This document shows positions 19,284 through 29,092 of a DNA stretch of 64,000 nt, one piece after another. Origin of the DNA: JAIPFM01 sp964494325 (GTDB taxonomy: Bacteria; Planctomycetota; Phycisphaerae; Sedimentisphaerales; Anaerobacaceae). How positions within the stretch are numbered: the first letter of the stretch is position 1; the number at the start of each line of letters is the position of its first letter. The stretch is from the NCBI GenBank assembly GCA_964494325.1, contig CAZBTJ010000004.1:1-64000 (forward strand), given 5' to 3'. Made by a program: the position numbers and the translations under genes. The notes under the pieces were generated by a model. It was not told where the DNA came from, searched no databases, and worked only from the letters and a program-made list of their open reading frames with translations.

Positions 19284-19403
19284 TCCTTGCCACCAACTCA
19301 AAACTGAACACCTAAAACTTAACACTGGAGCGAAGCGACCAAAAACTCCTTGCCACCAACTTAAAACCAAACACCTAAAACTCAAAACTGGAGCGAAGCG
19401 ACC
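19284..19403 (+). repeat. 57-bp direct repeat, two copies
   Basis: Two copies (19284-19340 and 19347-19403) of a 57-base unit that begins TCCTTGCCACCAACT and ends CTGGAGCGAAGCGACC, differing at a few positions and separated by 6 bases. They directly abut the wrecked C-terminus of the BlaR1-like gene. No coding potential is seen in the 250 bases between lipA and that gene. Confidence 0.8.
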
Positions 19404-19405
19404 CA

Positions 19406-21465
19406 CTACTCAGTTTCCAGTGTTTTTGCTAATGCCTTCTGTAATCGATGACCGCCAAAATTGTATCCAGCCACAATCATACCCTCTGCATCAATCAGGA
19501 AATAACCCGTTTTGAAAATACCACGATATGCCTTCATGATGCCTGAATCGGATTATAGCTCGCCACTTCCAACGGTCCAAATTGAGCAAGGTATTTATGC
19601 GTTTCTTTGGAAAAATACACCTCATACGTACCTGGAATCACATGGCTGATTCGGAATGAGCCATCATTCTGAACCGGTATCACATAATGCCGTCGGTTTG
19701 GATTTGTCAATTGGGCTCTACGCTATCGTATGTACTCCTCGCTTTTGTACCACTGCTGTTGCCATTGCTGACGCTCTTTTCTAGACATCTGGGCGTATTG
19801 AACCGGGCGGTTCTCTTGAATCTTTGGGCCAGCTGTATAAAATGCTTCCACGCCATCTAAAATACCAAAGGGGATAGAGGGATAGGGCGAGTCCTCAGGC
19901 AACACAAACCGCCCAAGCACATCGCGTCCCTCAAAACCCAGTGTAACACGCAAGGTCTCACCCGTTTTGACCTGTACAGGTTTCCGGATGGTATAGGTAA
20001 AGCTTGAGCTATAGGCCCCTCCAGTCATATTCAGCTCGTCTTGAAAATCAGTAAAACCTGAAGACTGGACCATGGTGCCCAGTTCATACCATCCTGGAGA
20101 AATGTCTTCAATCACGAATGCTCCGTTAGCGTCAGCACGGATAGGACCACGATTTTTCTGAGCTGTGACACTGTAGTCCATATGGGGCAGGCCCAGCAAT
20201 CCAATGCGTCCCTCCACGAGATTAACATCAGGGGAAAGTTGCCCTACAATTCGTCCCAGAGTGGCAGTTTCCTTTTCCCCATTGGCATCCAGTCGCAATG
20301 CCACATCCTTGAATTCTACCCATTCCAGACTGTCACCCTGATGGCCGCTTTCAATCCCTACGCGAAGCACAGTTTTCTCCACAGTTTTCGGACATTGAAT
20401 TCCAGCCACGCGAATCCCGTCTTGATAAACCCATGTACTGTGTTTTTTTGCAGGGATTGAATCAATATACAATGCTTCAGAGGCTTCCCACTTGATAACT
20501 CTGACATATCTAGGATTGGCATGAAATTTGAGGGCCACTGCATAGAAAGCGCATGTCTCCCAATCTTCAAAGGTCTTATACTTGAAGTCAACAGAATCAA
20601 ACAGAGGATCATGCAACAACGCACCATCTGGTTTCCACCAACCTCCGACTCTCCCTGGAACTGTCATTGGAAGGTGCGTGACGCCTATCAACTCAACGGT
20701 GGCGCCGCTTGCCAACGTGGCCATATAGCCGCCAACCTGGTCTTTTATCTGTTCACCAGCCAATAAATGCCCGGACGCCATAATGGTAATAATGGCCAAT
20801 AGAGCAATCCCAGCCGCGCCGGCCAGCCAAAGGTGATTGCTTTTTTCAGGTGTGATGATCCCCAAAACACGTTGTACACGATGCAGGATCATTCCAGGTT
20901 TCCTGCTCAAGCCCAATTTTTCAGAGAGCCAGGTTATCCTCTGTGCCGTCGCAATGGGCAAAGGCTCCAGATCACGTTTCAAGCCATGAACACCGATAAA
21001 TCCCAGGAGCAAACGCACACTCAAGACAAGCACGCCCGTGATCCAGACCAGCAAGCCCCAGGGCAAAATCGTATTCCAGGTCATGACCCTGTTTTCCTGC
21101 GGGACTTCTATGGCGTCGGTATGGGTCACAGCCATGGGCCTGGAAGCGAGAGGTTCATTGTGTAAAATTACCCTGGTTTGTGTAAACGCCGGCAGAATCC
21201 CACGGGTTAGGTCAGTGGAAGTCGTGGACTGACTCATGGTCACTACTGGTCTGTCCAACACAAAAAACGTGACCATGGGGCAGATCATTAAAACCGCAAA
21301 TCCACACACAAGCGTCACATAGCGAGTCTGGCCGGATCTCAGCCTGAACAAACGAATCATGGCATAAAGTAAAACTGCGATGAGTAAACCCTGCCACACA
21401 AAGTGAAGCAGTGTGATCGCCAGACGTTGCCACAGGGGTTGAGACAAGAAATCAAATACAGACAT
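19406..21465 (-). pseudogene. Decayed BlaR1-like M56 protein with lost protease core
   Basis: The intact frame runs 21465 to 19723 (580 codons). Residues 1-60 and about 125-165 are the membrane segments of the BlaR1/M56 sensor family. The sequence then jumps from 'SRKPGMILHRV' to 'QRVLGIITPEKSNHLWLAG', which normally lies after the metalloprotease; the HExxH zinc motif is absent, so about 120 residues were deleted in frame. A carboxypeptidase-regulatory-like region follows. After a TAG at 19723-19725 the frame continues with 'NDGSFRISHVIPGTYEV', then in another frame 'GYFLIDAEGMIVAGYNFGG', the end of a thioredoxin-like domain, to a stop at 19406. The start ATG has GGGAGGTGC upstream and overlaps the BlaI remnant stop as TAATG. 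Confidence 0.75.
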
Positions 21466-21635
21466 TAAGCACCTCCCTCTTTGCACTCAAACGCCTGAAT
21501 GGTCTTCTGGATTTCATCCAGCTCTTCCTGATCGGGCCTAGTCTGCTCAAGCAAGTGAGTAACCAGGGCACTGGCCGAACCGTCAGTAGATATCCAGTTT
21601 ATTTTGAGATACATCAGCATTGCCCGGAGCAGCCA
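21465..21635 (-). pseudogene. BlaI/MecI-type repressor, C-terminal remnant
   Basis: The last ~56 codons before the BlaR1-like gene match the C-terminal dimerisation part of BlaI/CopY repressors: a helix, then 'DGSASALVTHLLEQTR' and 'EELDEIQKTIQAF'. The N-terminal winged helix that should contact DNA is missing; the frame upstream to 21746 is open but not recognisable. Overlap of its stop with the next start is the usual blaI-blaR1 coupling. The pair is therefore a dead regulator/sensor unit. Confidence 0.65.
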
Positions 21636-21754
21636 GCCACCTGAACAATTCCCATTTAACGGGAATCGATGCCAACAAATCACCCTTTTCATCAGGTCAT
21701 ATGACCTAAAATTGGTTGTATTTACGGCCATGATCTGGTATTTCATGAAGGCTT

Positions 21755-22696
21755 ATGGATAAGAAATCGAATATTTCAGTCAATTTTGCAGGGACTCGAT
21801 TGAGCAACCCGGTGACAACGGCATCCGGGACATGTGGATATGCCGATGAATTGCAGGATTTTATGCCTGTCAGCGACCTGGGGGGCTTTGTGACCAAGAG
21901 CATCAGCCTGGCCCCTCGAAAAGGTAATCCCATTCCCAGACTGGTGGAGACCGATGCGGGCATGCTCAATGCCATTGGCCTGGCCAATATGGGTGTGGAT
22001 CGTTTTTTGCGGGAGAAAATCCCAATCCTGACTCCCATGGCCAAGCAAGGCCTGGCTGTGTACGTCAATATTGCAGGCACCACCATTGACGATTATGTCG
22101 CTGTAACCGAACGTCTGGCCAACGAAACAACGCTGACTGGATTTGAGCTCAATATCAGTTGCCCCAATGTCAAGGAAGGCGGCATCAGCTTTGGCACCGA
22201 TCCCTGTCAGGTGGAGGCCATTACCAAAGCAGTCAAAGCGGTCACTGGCGACAAGACATTGATCGTCAAGCTGAGTCCCTCTGTCACAGACATCAGCACC
22301 ACGGCCCGAGCCGCTGTCCAGGGCGGCGCTGATGCGTTGAGCCTGGTCAATACCTTTACGGCCATGGTCATTGATATTGAAAAACGTCAGCCGATTCTGG
22401 CCAACCGAACGGGTGGCCTGTCCGGGCCTGCTATCAAGCCCATAGCCGTGTATCTTGTCAATAAGGTGTACAATGACGTGGGCAAACCCAGCCACATCCC
22501 CATACTCGGACTCGGCGGCATTCGCACAGCATCAGATGCCTTGGAGTTTATGATTGCTGGCGCCACAGCCGTATCTGTGGGTACGGCAAGCTTCATGGAC
22601 CCGGCCTGCTGCATGAAAGTGATTCAGGGAATACAGGACTATTGTACACAAAAAGATATCTCAGACATTACCAATCTGATCGGCTCTCTGACCTGA
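21755..22696 (+). CDS. pyrD: Dihydroorotate dehydrogenase, class 1B type
   Basis: Oxidises dihydroorotate to orotate in pyrimidine synthesis, with FMN. 313 residues. The segment 'TASGTCGYADEL' near residue 20, the active-site Cys in 'NISCPNVKEGG' near 135, and the C-terminal 'LGLGGIRTASDALEFMIAGA' phosphate-binding part are typical. A Cys as catalytic base marks class 1, and the length and motifs fit class 1B, which needs a PyrK electron-transfer partner; none is in the window. Start ATG has GAAGG close upstream. Followed after 9 bases by a small gene. Confidence 0.93.
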   Translation: MDKKSNISVNFAGTRLSNPVTTASGTCGYADELQDFMPVSDLGGFVTKSISLAPRKGNPIPRLVETDAGMLNAIGLANMGVDRFLREKIPILTPMAKQGLAVYVNIAGTTIDDYVAVTERLANETTLTGFELNISCPNVKEGGISFGTDPCQVEAITKAVKAVTGDKTLIVKLSPSVTDISTTARAAVQGGADALSLVNTFTAMVIDIEKRQPILANRTGGLSGPAIKPIAVYLVNKVYNDVGKPSHIPILGLGGIRTASDALEFMIAGATAVSVGTASFMDPACCMKVIQGIQDYCTQKDISDITNLIGSLT

Positions 22697-22705
22697 GGGA
22701 TGATA

Positions 22706-23008
22706 ATGGATATGCTAAAAGTTTTACGTGACTATTTCCCCACCGCCATCTTTACTGGCAAATGCCTGGTATTTATCAGCGAAAACTGGCGTGTGGAACT
22801 CACGGAACATCATGACAATGATTACACGCGTTCGGGCACATCTCCCCCCATCATTCGAGTAAAAATAGGCAAGAAAACGTTACACGGGGATTTTCTGGAC
22901 GGGCATGTGGAAGATTTCCAGTTGCCCCATGCCGGTGAACTGGCAGATCAGATCGAGAAATACGTGCAGCTGGCCATTGGTTCCAATCTGAGAGAGAATA
23001 TTGACTGA
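22706..23008 (+). CDS. Hypothetical protein between pyrD and DUF167 gene
   Basis: A protein of 100 residues I do not recognise. ATG codons occur at 22700, 22706 and 22712; AGGG at 22695-22699 fits 22706 best. It is soluble, with a His/Asp-rich central part ('TEHHDNDYTR') and a predicted helical C-terminus. Position between pyrD and the DUF167 gene, with gaps of 9 and 8 bases, places it in their operon. Confidence 0.65.
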   Translation: MDMLKVLRDYFPTAIFTGKCLVFISENWRVELTEHHDNDYTRSGTSPPIIRVKIGKKTLHGDFLDGHVEDFQLPHAGELADQIEKYVQLAIGSNLRENID

Positions 23009-23016
23009 CCCCCATC

Positions 23017-23316
23017 ATGGCACGGATCAATATTCAAACACATGAACAGAGTATCACATTTTTCGCCAAGGTTGTGCCAGGCAGTAGCAAGACCGCTATC
23101 ACCGGTATCTGGGACCATATGCTCAAACTCAAAATAGCGGCACCGCCCGAAAAAGGTAAGGCCAATGCCTGCATCATTGCCTTTCTCGCCAAGACCCTGG
23201 GTGTCAAAAAGAAGCATATCCAGATCGTGTCCGGCCAGACCCATGCCATAAAACAAATCCAAGTCCTGGGTATGTCAGAAACGGCATTATTGATGGCCTT
23301 GTTCCCTGAGGCGTAA
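23017..23316 (+). CDS. DUF167/YggU family protein
   Basis: A small protein of 99 residues matching the DUF167 (YggU) family: 'VVPGSSKTAITGIWD' near residue 20, 'APPEKGKANACIIAFLAK' near 45-62 and 'VSGQTHAIKQIQVLG' towards the end. The function of the family is unknown. It lies 8 bases after the preceding gene and 11 before the MATE gene. Confidence 0.85.
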   Translation: MARINIQTHEQSITFFAKVVPGSSKTAITGIWDHMLKLKIAAPPEKGKANACIIAFLAKTLGVKKKHIQIVSGQTHAIKQIQVLGMSETALLMALFPEA

Positions 23317-23327
23317 AGGCAGAACGC

Positions 23328-24737
23328 ATGTCAGACAGGCAGAAAAAACCTCTGGATCAAGATGAGACATCGTTGAGCTTTTTGATCAAGATCGGTGGCC
23401 CCATGGTCATTGCCACGGTCTCTTACACACTCATGCAGTTTGTGGATCGTCTGATGGTGGCCAAATACAGCCAGGAGGCCCTGGCAGCAGTCCTACCGGC
23501 GAGCATGATCAGCTTTGTACCGTCCAGCTTTCTGCTCGGTGTCATGACCACGGTCAATACCTTTGTCAGTCAGAGTTTTGGACGCAGAGCCTATCAAGAC
23601 TGCGCCCACTACACATGGCAGGCGATGTATCTTGGCATTATGTATTCCTGCTTCACATTTGCAATTCTCTGGCCCCTGGCCCCCACCGTGTTTCAATGGA
23701 TGGGCCAACCGACTGAGATCATCCCGCTGGAAGTCACGTACCTGCGTATCATGCTTCTCGGTCAATTTGTGGTCGTGTCCATATGGGCCACCAATCAATT
23801 CTTCATGGGCATTCACCAGGCAAAAATCACCATGATCACGGCCCTGATCAGCCAGGTGGTGAACGTCCTGGCCAATTACGCACTGATCTTTGGCAAATGG
23901 GGATTTCCGGAGATGGGGATTGCCGGGGCAGCCTGGGGCACGGTGATTGGTGCGGTGGTCAACGCCTTAACGCGGGTACTCTGGTTCTTGAGTCCCAGTT
24001 TTCACAAAACCTTCCGGAGCCGCACGAGCTTCCGTTTTGACTGGGCAAAAATTCGGGATCTGGTCAAGATTGGGGCCCCTGCCGGCTTTGCCCTGATGGT
24101 TAACGCCGCATTTGTAGGCGCCCTTCTCTTTGCCTTGATCGGACGGTTCGGTACGGCCGCTCAGGCAGCGACCAGTGCGGTGTACTCCTGCATGACCCTG
24201 TCTTTTATGCCAGTGGTCGGTATAGGCATTGCCCTGACAGCCACGGTGGGCAAATCCATTGGACGCAATAGAAAGGACATTGCCACCAAACAGACCAGTC
24301 TGTGCTTGCGTCTGTCCATGGGATACATGGGCCTGGTCGGCATTCTCTTCTATCTCTTTCGCCATTCAATCATCAGTATCTGGGACCTGACGCCGGAGGC
24401 CTCTGTACTGGGGGCCAAGATTTTGATCTGTGCGGCCATCTTTCAAATATTCGACGCGGCAGTCATTACCTACAATGGCGCCCTACGTGGCGCAGGCGAC
24501 ACCTTGTGGCTGGGCCTGATCACCACAGCCGGTGCTGTGCTGGTCCTGGGGTTGGGCGGTTGGGCAATTGTCACACTGGCCCCCCAGTTGAACGCAATCG
24601 GCCCATGGTTAGCGTATACCCTGCATGTGATCCTGGTGGGTCTGGCCAATCGCTGGCGTTTTAAGTCCAACCACTGGCACGACATCGACCTGTTCAAACG
24701 CCAGGCCAAGGCCATACCAGTGGAAGACTGTGTTTAA
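23328..24737 (+). CDS. MATE family efflux transporter
   Basis: An integral membrane protein of 469 residues with about 12 hydrophobic segments in two related halves, as in MATE (NorM/DinF) cation-coupled drug and metabolite exporters. Family-typical segments include 'LIKIGGPMVIATVSYTLMQFVDR' shortened here as the first helix, 'GIAGAAWGTVIGAVVNA' in helix 6 and 'GALRGAGDT' in the second half. Substrate unknown. The gene ends 8 bases before the convergent DUF1080 gene, with no terminator between. Confidence 0.92.
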   Translation: MSDRQKKPLDQDETSLSFLIKIGGPMVIATVSYTLMQFVDRLMVAKYSQEALAAVLPASMISFVPSSFLLGVMTTVNTFVSQSFGRRAYQDCAHYTWQAMYLGIMYSCFTFAILWPLAPTVFQWMGQPTEIIPLEVTYLRIMLLGQFVVVSIWATNQFFMGIHQAKITMITALISQVVNVLANYALIFGKWGFPEMGIAGAAWGTVIGAVVNALTRVLWFLSPSFHKTFRSRTSFRFDWAKIRDLVKIGAPAGFALMVNAAFVGALLFALIGRFGTAAQAATSAVYSCMTLSFMPVVGIGIALTATVGKSIGRNRKDIATKQTSLCLRLSMGYMGLVGILFYLFRHSIISIWDLTPEASVLGAKILICAAIFQIFDAAVITYNGALRGAGDTLWLGLITTAGAVLVLGLGGWAIVTLAPQLNAIGPWLAYTLHVILVGLANRWRFKSNHWHDIDLFKRQAKAIPVEDCV

Positions 24738-24744
24738 ATTTGGT

Positions 24745-25521
24745 TTAGTCGTCTAACTCGCGAATCCAGATATTCCGGTATCCCACTGGATTGCCATGAT
24801 CTTGGAAGGCAATAGGACGCTTGTCTTCATGCGGTACATATTCGGAAACGGCATGCCCACCTTTCCACTGGGTGCCTCCCTTTAGAACCACATGATCCTG
24901 AACCAACACGCCGTTTTGAAGTATGGTGAAGGTCGCTTTTCTCACCACTTGATCGCCGTCAAAGAGGGGTCTGTGGAAGATAATATCATAGCTCTGCCAT
25001 TCACCGGGCTTGCGGCAAACATTGACAAGAGGCACGGCACGGCCGTATAGAGCCGAGCACTGGCCGTCCGGATAGGTGGCATTGTCAAAAGAATCAAGCA
25101 CCTGAACTTCATACTCGTCCTGCAAAAACACGCCACTATTGCCTCTGCCCTGCCCATTGCCCTTGACATTCGCGGGTGTGGCAAATTCAACGTGTAACTG
25201 GCAAGAACCAAAACTTGCCTTGGTTTTGATATAGCCAGCCCCCTTGACTGATTCCATAGTGCCATCGCGTATCACCCACTTGGTATCTTGCCATTGAGAA
25301 AGATCTGATCCATCAAATAAAACAATCGCATCCGACGGGGCTTGACAAGAGGTGGCACCGGGTGTGACCACTTCCGGGGCAGAACGGTCCATGTCATGAA
25401 CTCGCCATTGACCTATCTCAGTCCCCCCATCCCCTGCATCTTTACCCGTTGTTACGGCAGGCTTGCATCCAACCACTGAAACCAGACCACACAGAGCCAA
25501 TACACAGACAATTCGTTTCAT
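24745..25521 (-). CDS. DUF1080 lipoprotein (3-keto-disaccharide hydrolase family)
   Basis: A protein of 258 residues with a lipoprotein signal (LVSVVGC lipobox, Cys near residue 19). The rest is one jelly-roll DUF1080 domain: 'IVLFDGSDLSQWQDTKW', 'GNSGVFLQDEYEVQVLDS' and the final 'YRNIWIREL'. Members include enzymes that cleave 3-keto-glycosides in planctomycetes and Bacteroidota; Gfo/Idh oxidoreductases make the 3-keto sugar (established for some members). A Gfo/Idh gene lies 2 kb away. Expected place: outer surface or periplasm. Confidence 0.88.
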   Translation of the reverse strand: MKRIVCVLALCGLVSVVGCKPAVTTGKDAGDGGTEIGQWRVHDMDRSAPEVVTPGATSCQAPSDAIVLFDGSDLSQWQDTKWVIRDGTMESVKGAGYIKTKASFGSCQLHVEFATPANVKGNGQGRGNSGVFLQDEYEVQVLDSFDNATYPDGQCSALYGRAVPLVNVCRKPGEWQSYDIIFHRPLFDGDQVVRKATFTILQNGVLVQDHVVLKGGTQWKGGHAVSEYVPHEDKRPIAFQDHGNPVGYRNIWIRELDD

Positions 25522-25825
25522 GAAGCTACTCCTTTCACTAAATCAGCCAACACGTTGAGTATCCCTTGATATCCCAAAGCCATTAGCAATGATGTTTTTA
25601 TTCGCCAATAGAGACAAAAAAATACGCGACTTGCCGGCATTGATCAACCCCAATACCGGACACCATGCACGATTTCTGCCACAACAAGAACCACAGAAGC
25701 GAGTCCTTGTCAGTTTGAGATGCCCTGAAAGAGGGTTTTGGCTTCCTTTCCCCCTTGTTTTGTGCTATTAATAACCTTTTTGTATTAACCATAAAAAGCA
25801 AGCCACATTAAGGAAAATTAAGCTC

Positions 25826-27004
25826 ATGACAGACAGCCAACTGCCTGATCGCGTGACCCATGTTACACTGGCAGACAATCGCCAGATATATCTCGTGGGC
25901 ACTGCCCACGTGTCCAAGGAAAGCGTAGACGATGTCATCAATACCGTAGACCTTGTCGCCCCTGACCGAATCTGCGTGGAACTCTGCGGCCCCCGATACC
26001 AGACCCTGACACAACGTGATGCGTGGAAGAAAATGGACATATTCAAGGTCGTCCGTGAGAAAAAGTCGCTCATGCTCCTGGTTCAGCTCATTATGTCCGC
26101 CTTTTACAGGCAGCTGGGCAAAACCCTGGACGTGCAGCCCGGCGCCGAAATGCTGGAAGGCGTCAATCTGGCAAAAAAGAGAAACATCAAACTGGTCCTG
26201 GCGGATCGAAAGATCGAAATCACGCTCAAACGTGTTTGGGGGTACATGGGTTTCTGGACCAAGGCCAAGCTGATCAATCACCTGTTCTGCTCTTTATTCA
26301 CAAACGAGACCATCGACCAAAACATGGTTGAAACACTCAAGGAAAAAGACCAGCTCGAAAGTATCATGGCCGAGTTCGCGGAGCAGTTCCCTGAAATTAA
26401 AAGTCGGTTGATCGATGAACGCGATATCTATCTCGCCCAGAAGATCAGGGAAGCAGGCGGTGAAAAAATCGTCGCGGTGGTCGGCGCAGGCCACTGTAAA
26501 GGTATCAGTCAGTATATCCACCAGGACAGTGACCTCACAGAACTCAAAAAGACCCCACCGCCCTCCTGGATACCCACCTTGCTGAAATGGGGCATCCCTG
26601 CCTTGATCATTGCGCTGTTTGGCTATGGACTGTATGACAAAGGCCCAGCCCACTTCTTTAAAAATCTCTGGATCTGGCTCCTTGGCAACGGCCTCTTTTC
26701 TGCCATAGGCGCCATTGCAGCCTTTGCACACCCCTTGGCCGTACTATCTGCTTTCTTTGCTGCACCGTTTACAAGCCTCAACCCGATGATTGGAGCTGGC
26801 TGGGTGGCAGGTTTAGTTCAGGCCTGGGCCAAACGCCCCACAGTAGATGATTTTGAAGACATGTCAGGTGCGATTGAATCCGTCAAGGAATTTTGGCATA
26901 ACCCTGTCACACGAACCCTGCTGGTGGTGGCCCTCGCCAACCTAGGCAGTGCTATCGGCACCTATGTATCCCTGTTCTGGATCGGCATACGAACTGCCAA
27001 CTAA
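25826..27004 (+). CDS. TraB/PrgY family membrane protein
   Basis: A protein of 392 residues. Residues 1-235 form the TraB/GumN-type domain: 'YLVGTAHVSKESVDDV' near the start, 'PDRICVELCGPRYQ', and 'VVGAGHCKGI' near residue 220, giving the conserved GTAHVS and GxGH motifs. The C-terminal 150 residues hold three or four membrane segments (beginning WGIPALIIALFGYGLYD). The family includes PrgY, which reduces pheromone signalling in enterococci, but bacterial homologues are mostly uncharacterised; a metalloprotease-like activity is suggested. The 300-base gap upstream (25522-25825) holds no gene; it is shared with the divergent DUF1080 gene. Confidence 0.88.
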   Translation: MTDSQLPDRVTHVTLADNRQIYLVGTAHVSKESVDDVINTVDLVAPDRICVELCGPRYQTLTQRDAWKKMDIFKVVREKKSLMLLVQLIMSAFYRQLGKTLDVQPGAEMLEGVNLAKKRNIKLVLADRKIEITLKRVWGYMGFWTKAKLINHLFCSLFTNETIDQNMVETLKEKDQLESIMAEFAEQFPEIKSRLIDERDIYLAQKIREAGGEKIVAVVGAGHCKGISQYIHQDSDLTELKKTPPPSWIPTLLKWGIPALIIALFGYGLYDKGPAHFFKNLWIWLLGNGLFSAIGAIAAFAHPLAVLSAFFAAPFTSLNPMIGAGWVAGLVQAWAKRPTVDDFEDMSGAIESVKEFWHNPVTRTLLVVALANLGSAIGTYVSLFWIGIRTAN

Positions 27005-27026
27005 ACCAATTTAAAGGAACAAGAAA

Positions 27027-27581
27027 ATGGCAAAGAGAGTCCTGATTCCCATCTCAGATGGCGTTGAAGAAATTGAAGCCGTCTGTATGATCGATACCCT
27101 GCGAAGGGCAAACCTTGACGTGGTTGTGGCCTCTGTCCAGAGCACATTAAACATCGTTGCCAGCCGAGGTGTCAAGTTTACGGCGGACGCCCTCTTAGCA
27201 GAGTGCAAAGACCAGACCTTTGATATGATCGCCTTACCCGGCGGTATGCCAGGGGCAACCCATCTGGCTCAATGTAACCTCCTGATTGCCATGCTCAAAC
27301 ACCAAAGGCAAGCCGGTCTCTGGTACGCGGCCATCTGCGCAGCCCCAGCCGTGGTCTTAAAACCCAATAGCCTGTTAAAGGGGATAAGAGCCACGTGTTA
27401 CCCCACCATGCTGGACCAACTCGATGCAGAGTATGCCAGTCAAGCCGGCGTCGAGATAGACAAGAAATGCATCACGGGACAGGGGCCAGGTCTGGCATTG
27501 GAGTTTGCCCTGACCCTGGTCGAAGTGCTGGTCAGCCCCGAGGAACGACATACCCTATCTCAGGCCATGCTTGTCAAATAG
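27027..27581 (+). CDS. DJ-1/PfpI family protein
   Basis: A protein of 184 residues of the DJ-1/ThiJ/PfpI superfamily (chaperone, deglycase or amidase-like activities reported). The nucleophile elbow is 'AAICAAPAV' with Cys near residue 106, the Glu that holds it is in 'DGVEEIEAV' near residue 16, and 'ALPGGMPGA' lies near 75. All key residues are intact. It starts 22 bases after the TraB-family gene with AAAGGAAC upstream, so they may be co-transcribed. Confidence 0.92.
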   Translation: MAKRVLIPISDGVEEIEAVCMIDTLRRANLDVVVASVQSTLNIVASRGVKFTADALLAECKDQTFDMIALPGGMPGATHLAQCNLLIAMLKHQRQAGLWYAAICAAPAVVLKPNSLLKGIRATCYPTMLDQLDAEYASQAGVEIDKKCITGQGPGLALEFALTLVEVLVSPEERHTLSQAMLVK

Positions 27582-27648
27582 CATCAAAACGTATACCTTG
27601 ACACGATGAACCGATAGAGCTGCCTGTTTTATTTCGCAAGGAGACGAT

Positions 27649-29046
27649 ATGAGTCACGTAGTAACACATCCACTCAAAGGTCTTTCCCCCACTCCCATGC
27701 CATCCAGGAGGCAGTTTCTCAAGACAACTTTGGGCATGGCAGCCCTGCCTCTGATCCTGCCAACCAGCAGTCGAGGGGTATCTGCCCAGTCCAAACTGAA
27801 CCATGCCTGCATTGGTGTGGGCGGTATGATGGGATTTAATGATTTTCAGAATTTCCTGAACCACCCTCGCGTCCAGATCACGGCACTCTGTGACGTGGAT
27901 CGTTTACATCTGGAAAAGGCCCGTGCCCAGGTCCCCGGTGTACGCGTGTATGCTGATTGGCGTGACATGCTGGCTCAAGAAGGGAATCGTTTGGACTCGG
28001 TTAATATCACCGTGCCTGACCATATGCACTTTCCCATCGCCCACAAGGCCCTCCGCCTGGGCAAACACGTCTATTGTCAAAAGCCGATGTGTCATGATGT
28101 CGCGGAAGTCAGAACCTTAATCGAAGAAACACGCAAGGCAGGTGTGGTGACACAACTGGGTACACAGATTGCCTCCAGCATGGGTGAACGCATGGCCCTG
28201 GACTATTTGCGCCAAGGGGTGATCGGCAAGGTACGCCGTGTGGTTCTATGCGCCAACCGCCCTGGTGCCATTGAAAGCTACCGCTCCCCTGGGCCGCGCC
28301 CAACTCAGGGCCAGCCCGTACCAGAACATCTCAACTGGGATCTCTGGCTCGGTACAGCCCCTGAACGCCCCTACGCACCCAAACTGTATCATCCCAGTCT
28401 CTGGCGTGCGTGGCAGGATTTTGGCACCGGTTGGTCCGGTGACATTGGATGCCATCTGTTCGATCTGATGTGGAAAGGACTGGCACTGACAGCGCCCCTG
28501 AAGGTCAAGGCTCGGGTTCAGGACTCATGGAAGCACTCACCCGAACGCCGTGGCGAGCACTGGCCGCAGAGTAATCACATTACGTGGCTCTTCCCGGGCA
28601 ATCAGCACATAGAAGGCCAGACGCTGACCATTGATTGGTATGATGGTTTGTTCTATCCACCCGACGACATCAAGGCCCTGTATCCAGGAAAAACCTATCC
28701 CACTGAATCAGCCCTGCTGATTGGAACCGAGGGCGTCTTGCTCTATCCACTGGATACCAGCCCCTGGCTTTTACCCAGGGACAAGTTCAGTCATCTGGCA
28801 CGGCCCAAGTTTGCCCCAAGAAATCATTATCATCACTTTGTAGACGCCTGTCTGGGGGGTGAGAAAACGGCGTGTCACTTCCTCCAGTCCGGCCCCATGA
28901 CCGAGGCCATTCTTCTGGGCACGGTCGCCATTCGAAACCCTGACCAGTGGCTTGATTGGGACAGTGGCCACCTCAAGATACCCAATCAGCCCCAGGCGGA
29001 GCAGCTTCTAAGACGCACCTACCGCAAGGGCTGGCGTGATATTTAA
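27649..29046 (+). CDS. Tat-exported Gfo/Idh/MocA oxidoreductase
   Basis: An NAD(P)-dependent sugar oxidoreductase family member of 465 residues. The twin-arginine signal is at residues 20-40 (SRRQFLKTTLGMAALPL). The Rossmann fold follows: 'HACIGVGGMMG', 'CDVDRLHLEKA', and the family lysine in 'YCQKPMCHDV' near residue 148. The C-terminal beta-sheet domain includes 'WSGDIGCHLFDLMW' with the conserved His. Ribosome binding site AAGGAGACG. Exported Gfo/Idh proteins are expanded in Planctomycetota, where some oxidise glycosides at C3 (inference for this one). It precedes the isomerase gene by 46 bases. Confidence 0.9.
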   Translation: MSHVVTHPLKGLSPTPMPSRRQFLKTTLGMAALPLILPTSSRGVSAQSKLNHACIGVGGMMGFNDFQNFLNHPRVQITALCDVDRLHLEKARAQVPGVRVYADWRDMLAQEGNRLDSVNITVPDHMHFPIAHKALRLGKHVYCQKPMCHDVAEVRTLIEETRKAGVVTQLGTQIASSMGERMALDYLRQGVIGKVRRVVLCANRPGAIESYRSPGPRPTQGQPVPEHLNWDLWLGTAPERPYAPKLYHPSLWRAWQDFGTGWSGDIGCHLFDLMWKGLALTAPLKVKARVQDSWKHSPERRGEHWPQSNHITWLFPGNQHIEGQTLTIDWYDGLFYPPDDIKALYPGKTYPTESALLIGTEGVLLYPLDTSPWLLPRDKFSHLARPKFAPRNHYHHFVDACLGGEKTACHFLQSGPMTEAILLGTVAIRNPDQWLDWDSGHLKIPNQPQAEQLLRRTYRKGWRDI

Positions 29047-29092
29047 ATCATGAACAGAGAGCCCTTTATTAACAAAAAAAAGGAGACACAGT

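Noticed and set aside
19214..19403. CRISPR array
   Set aside because: Units are too short or only two copies, with no unique spacers of even length.
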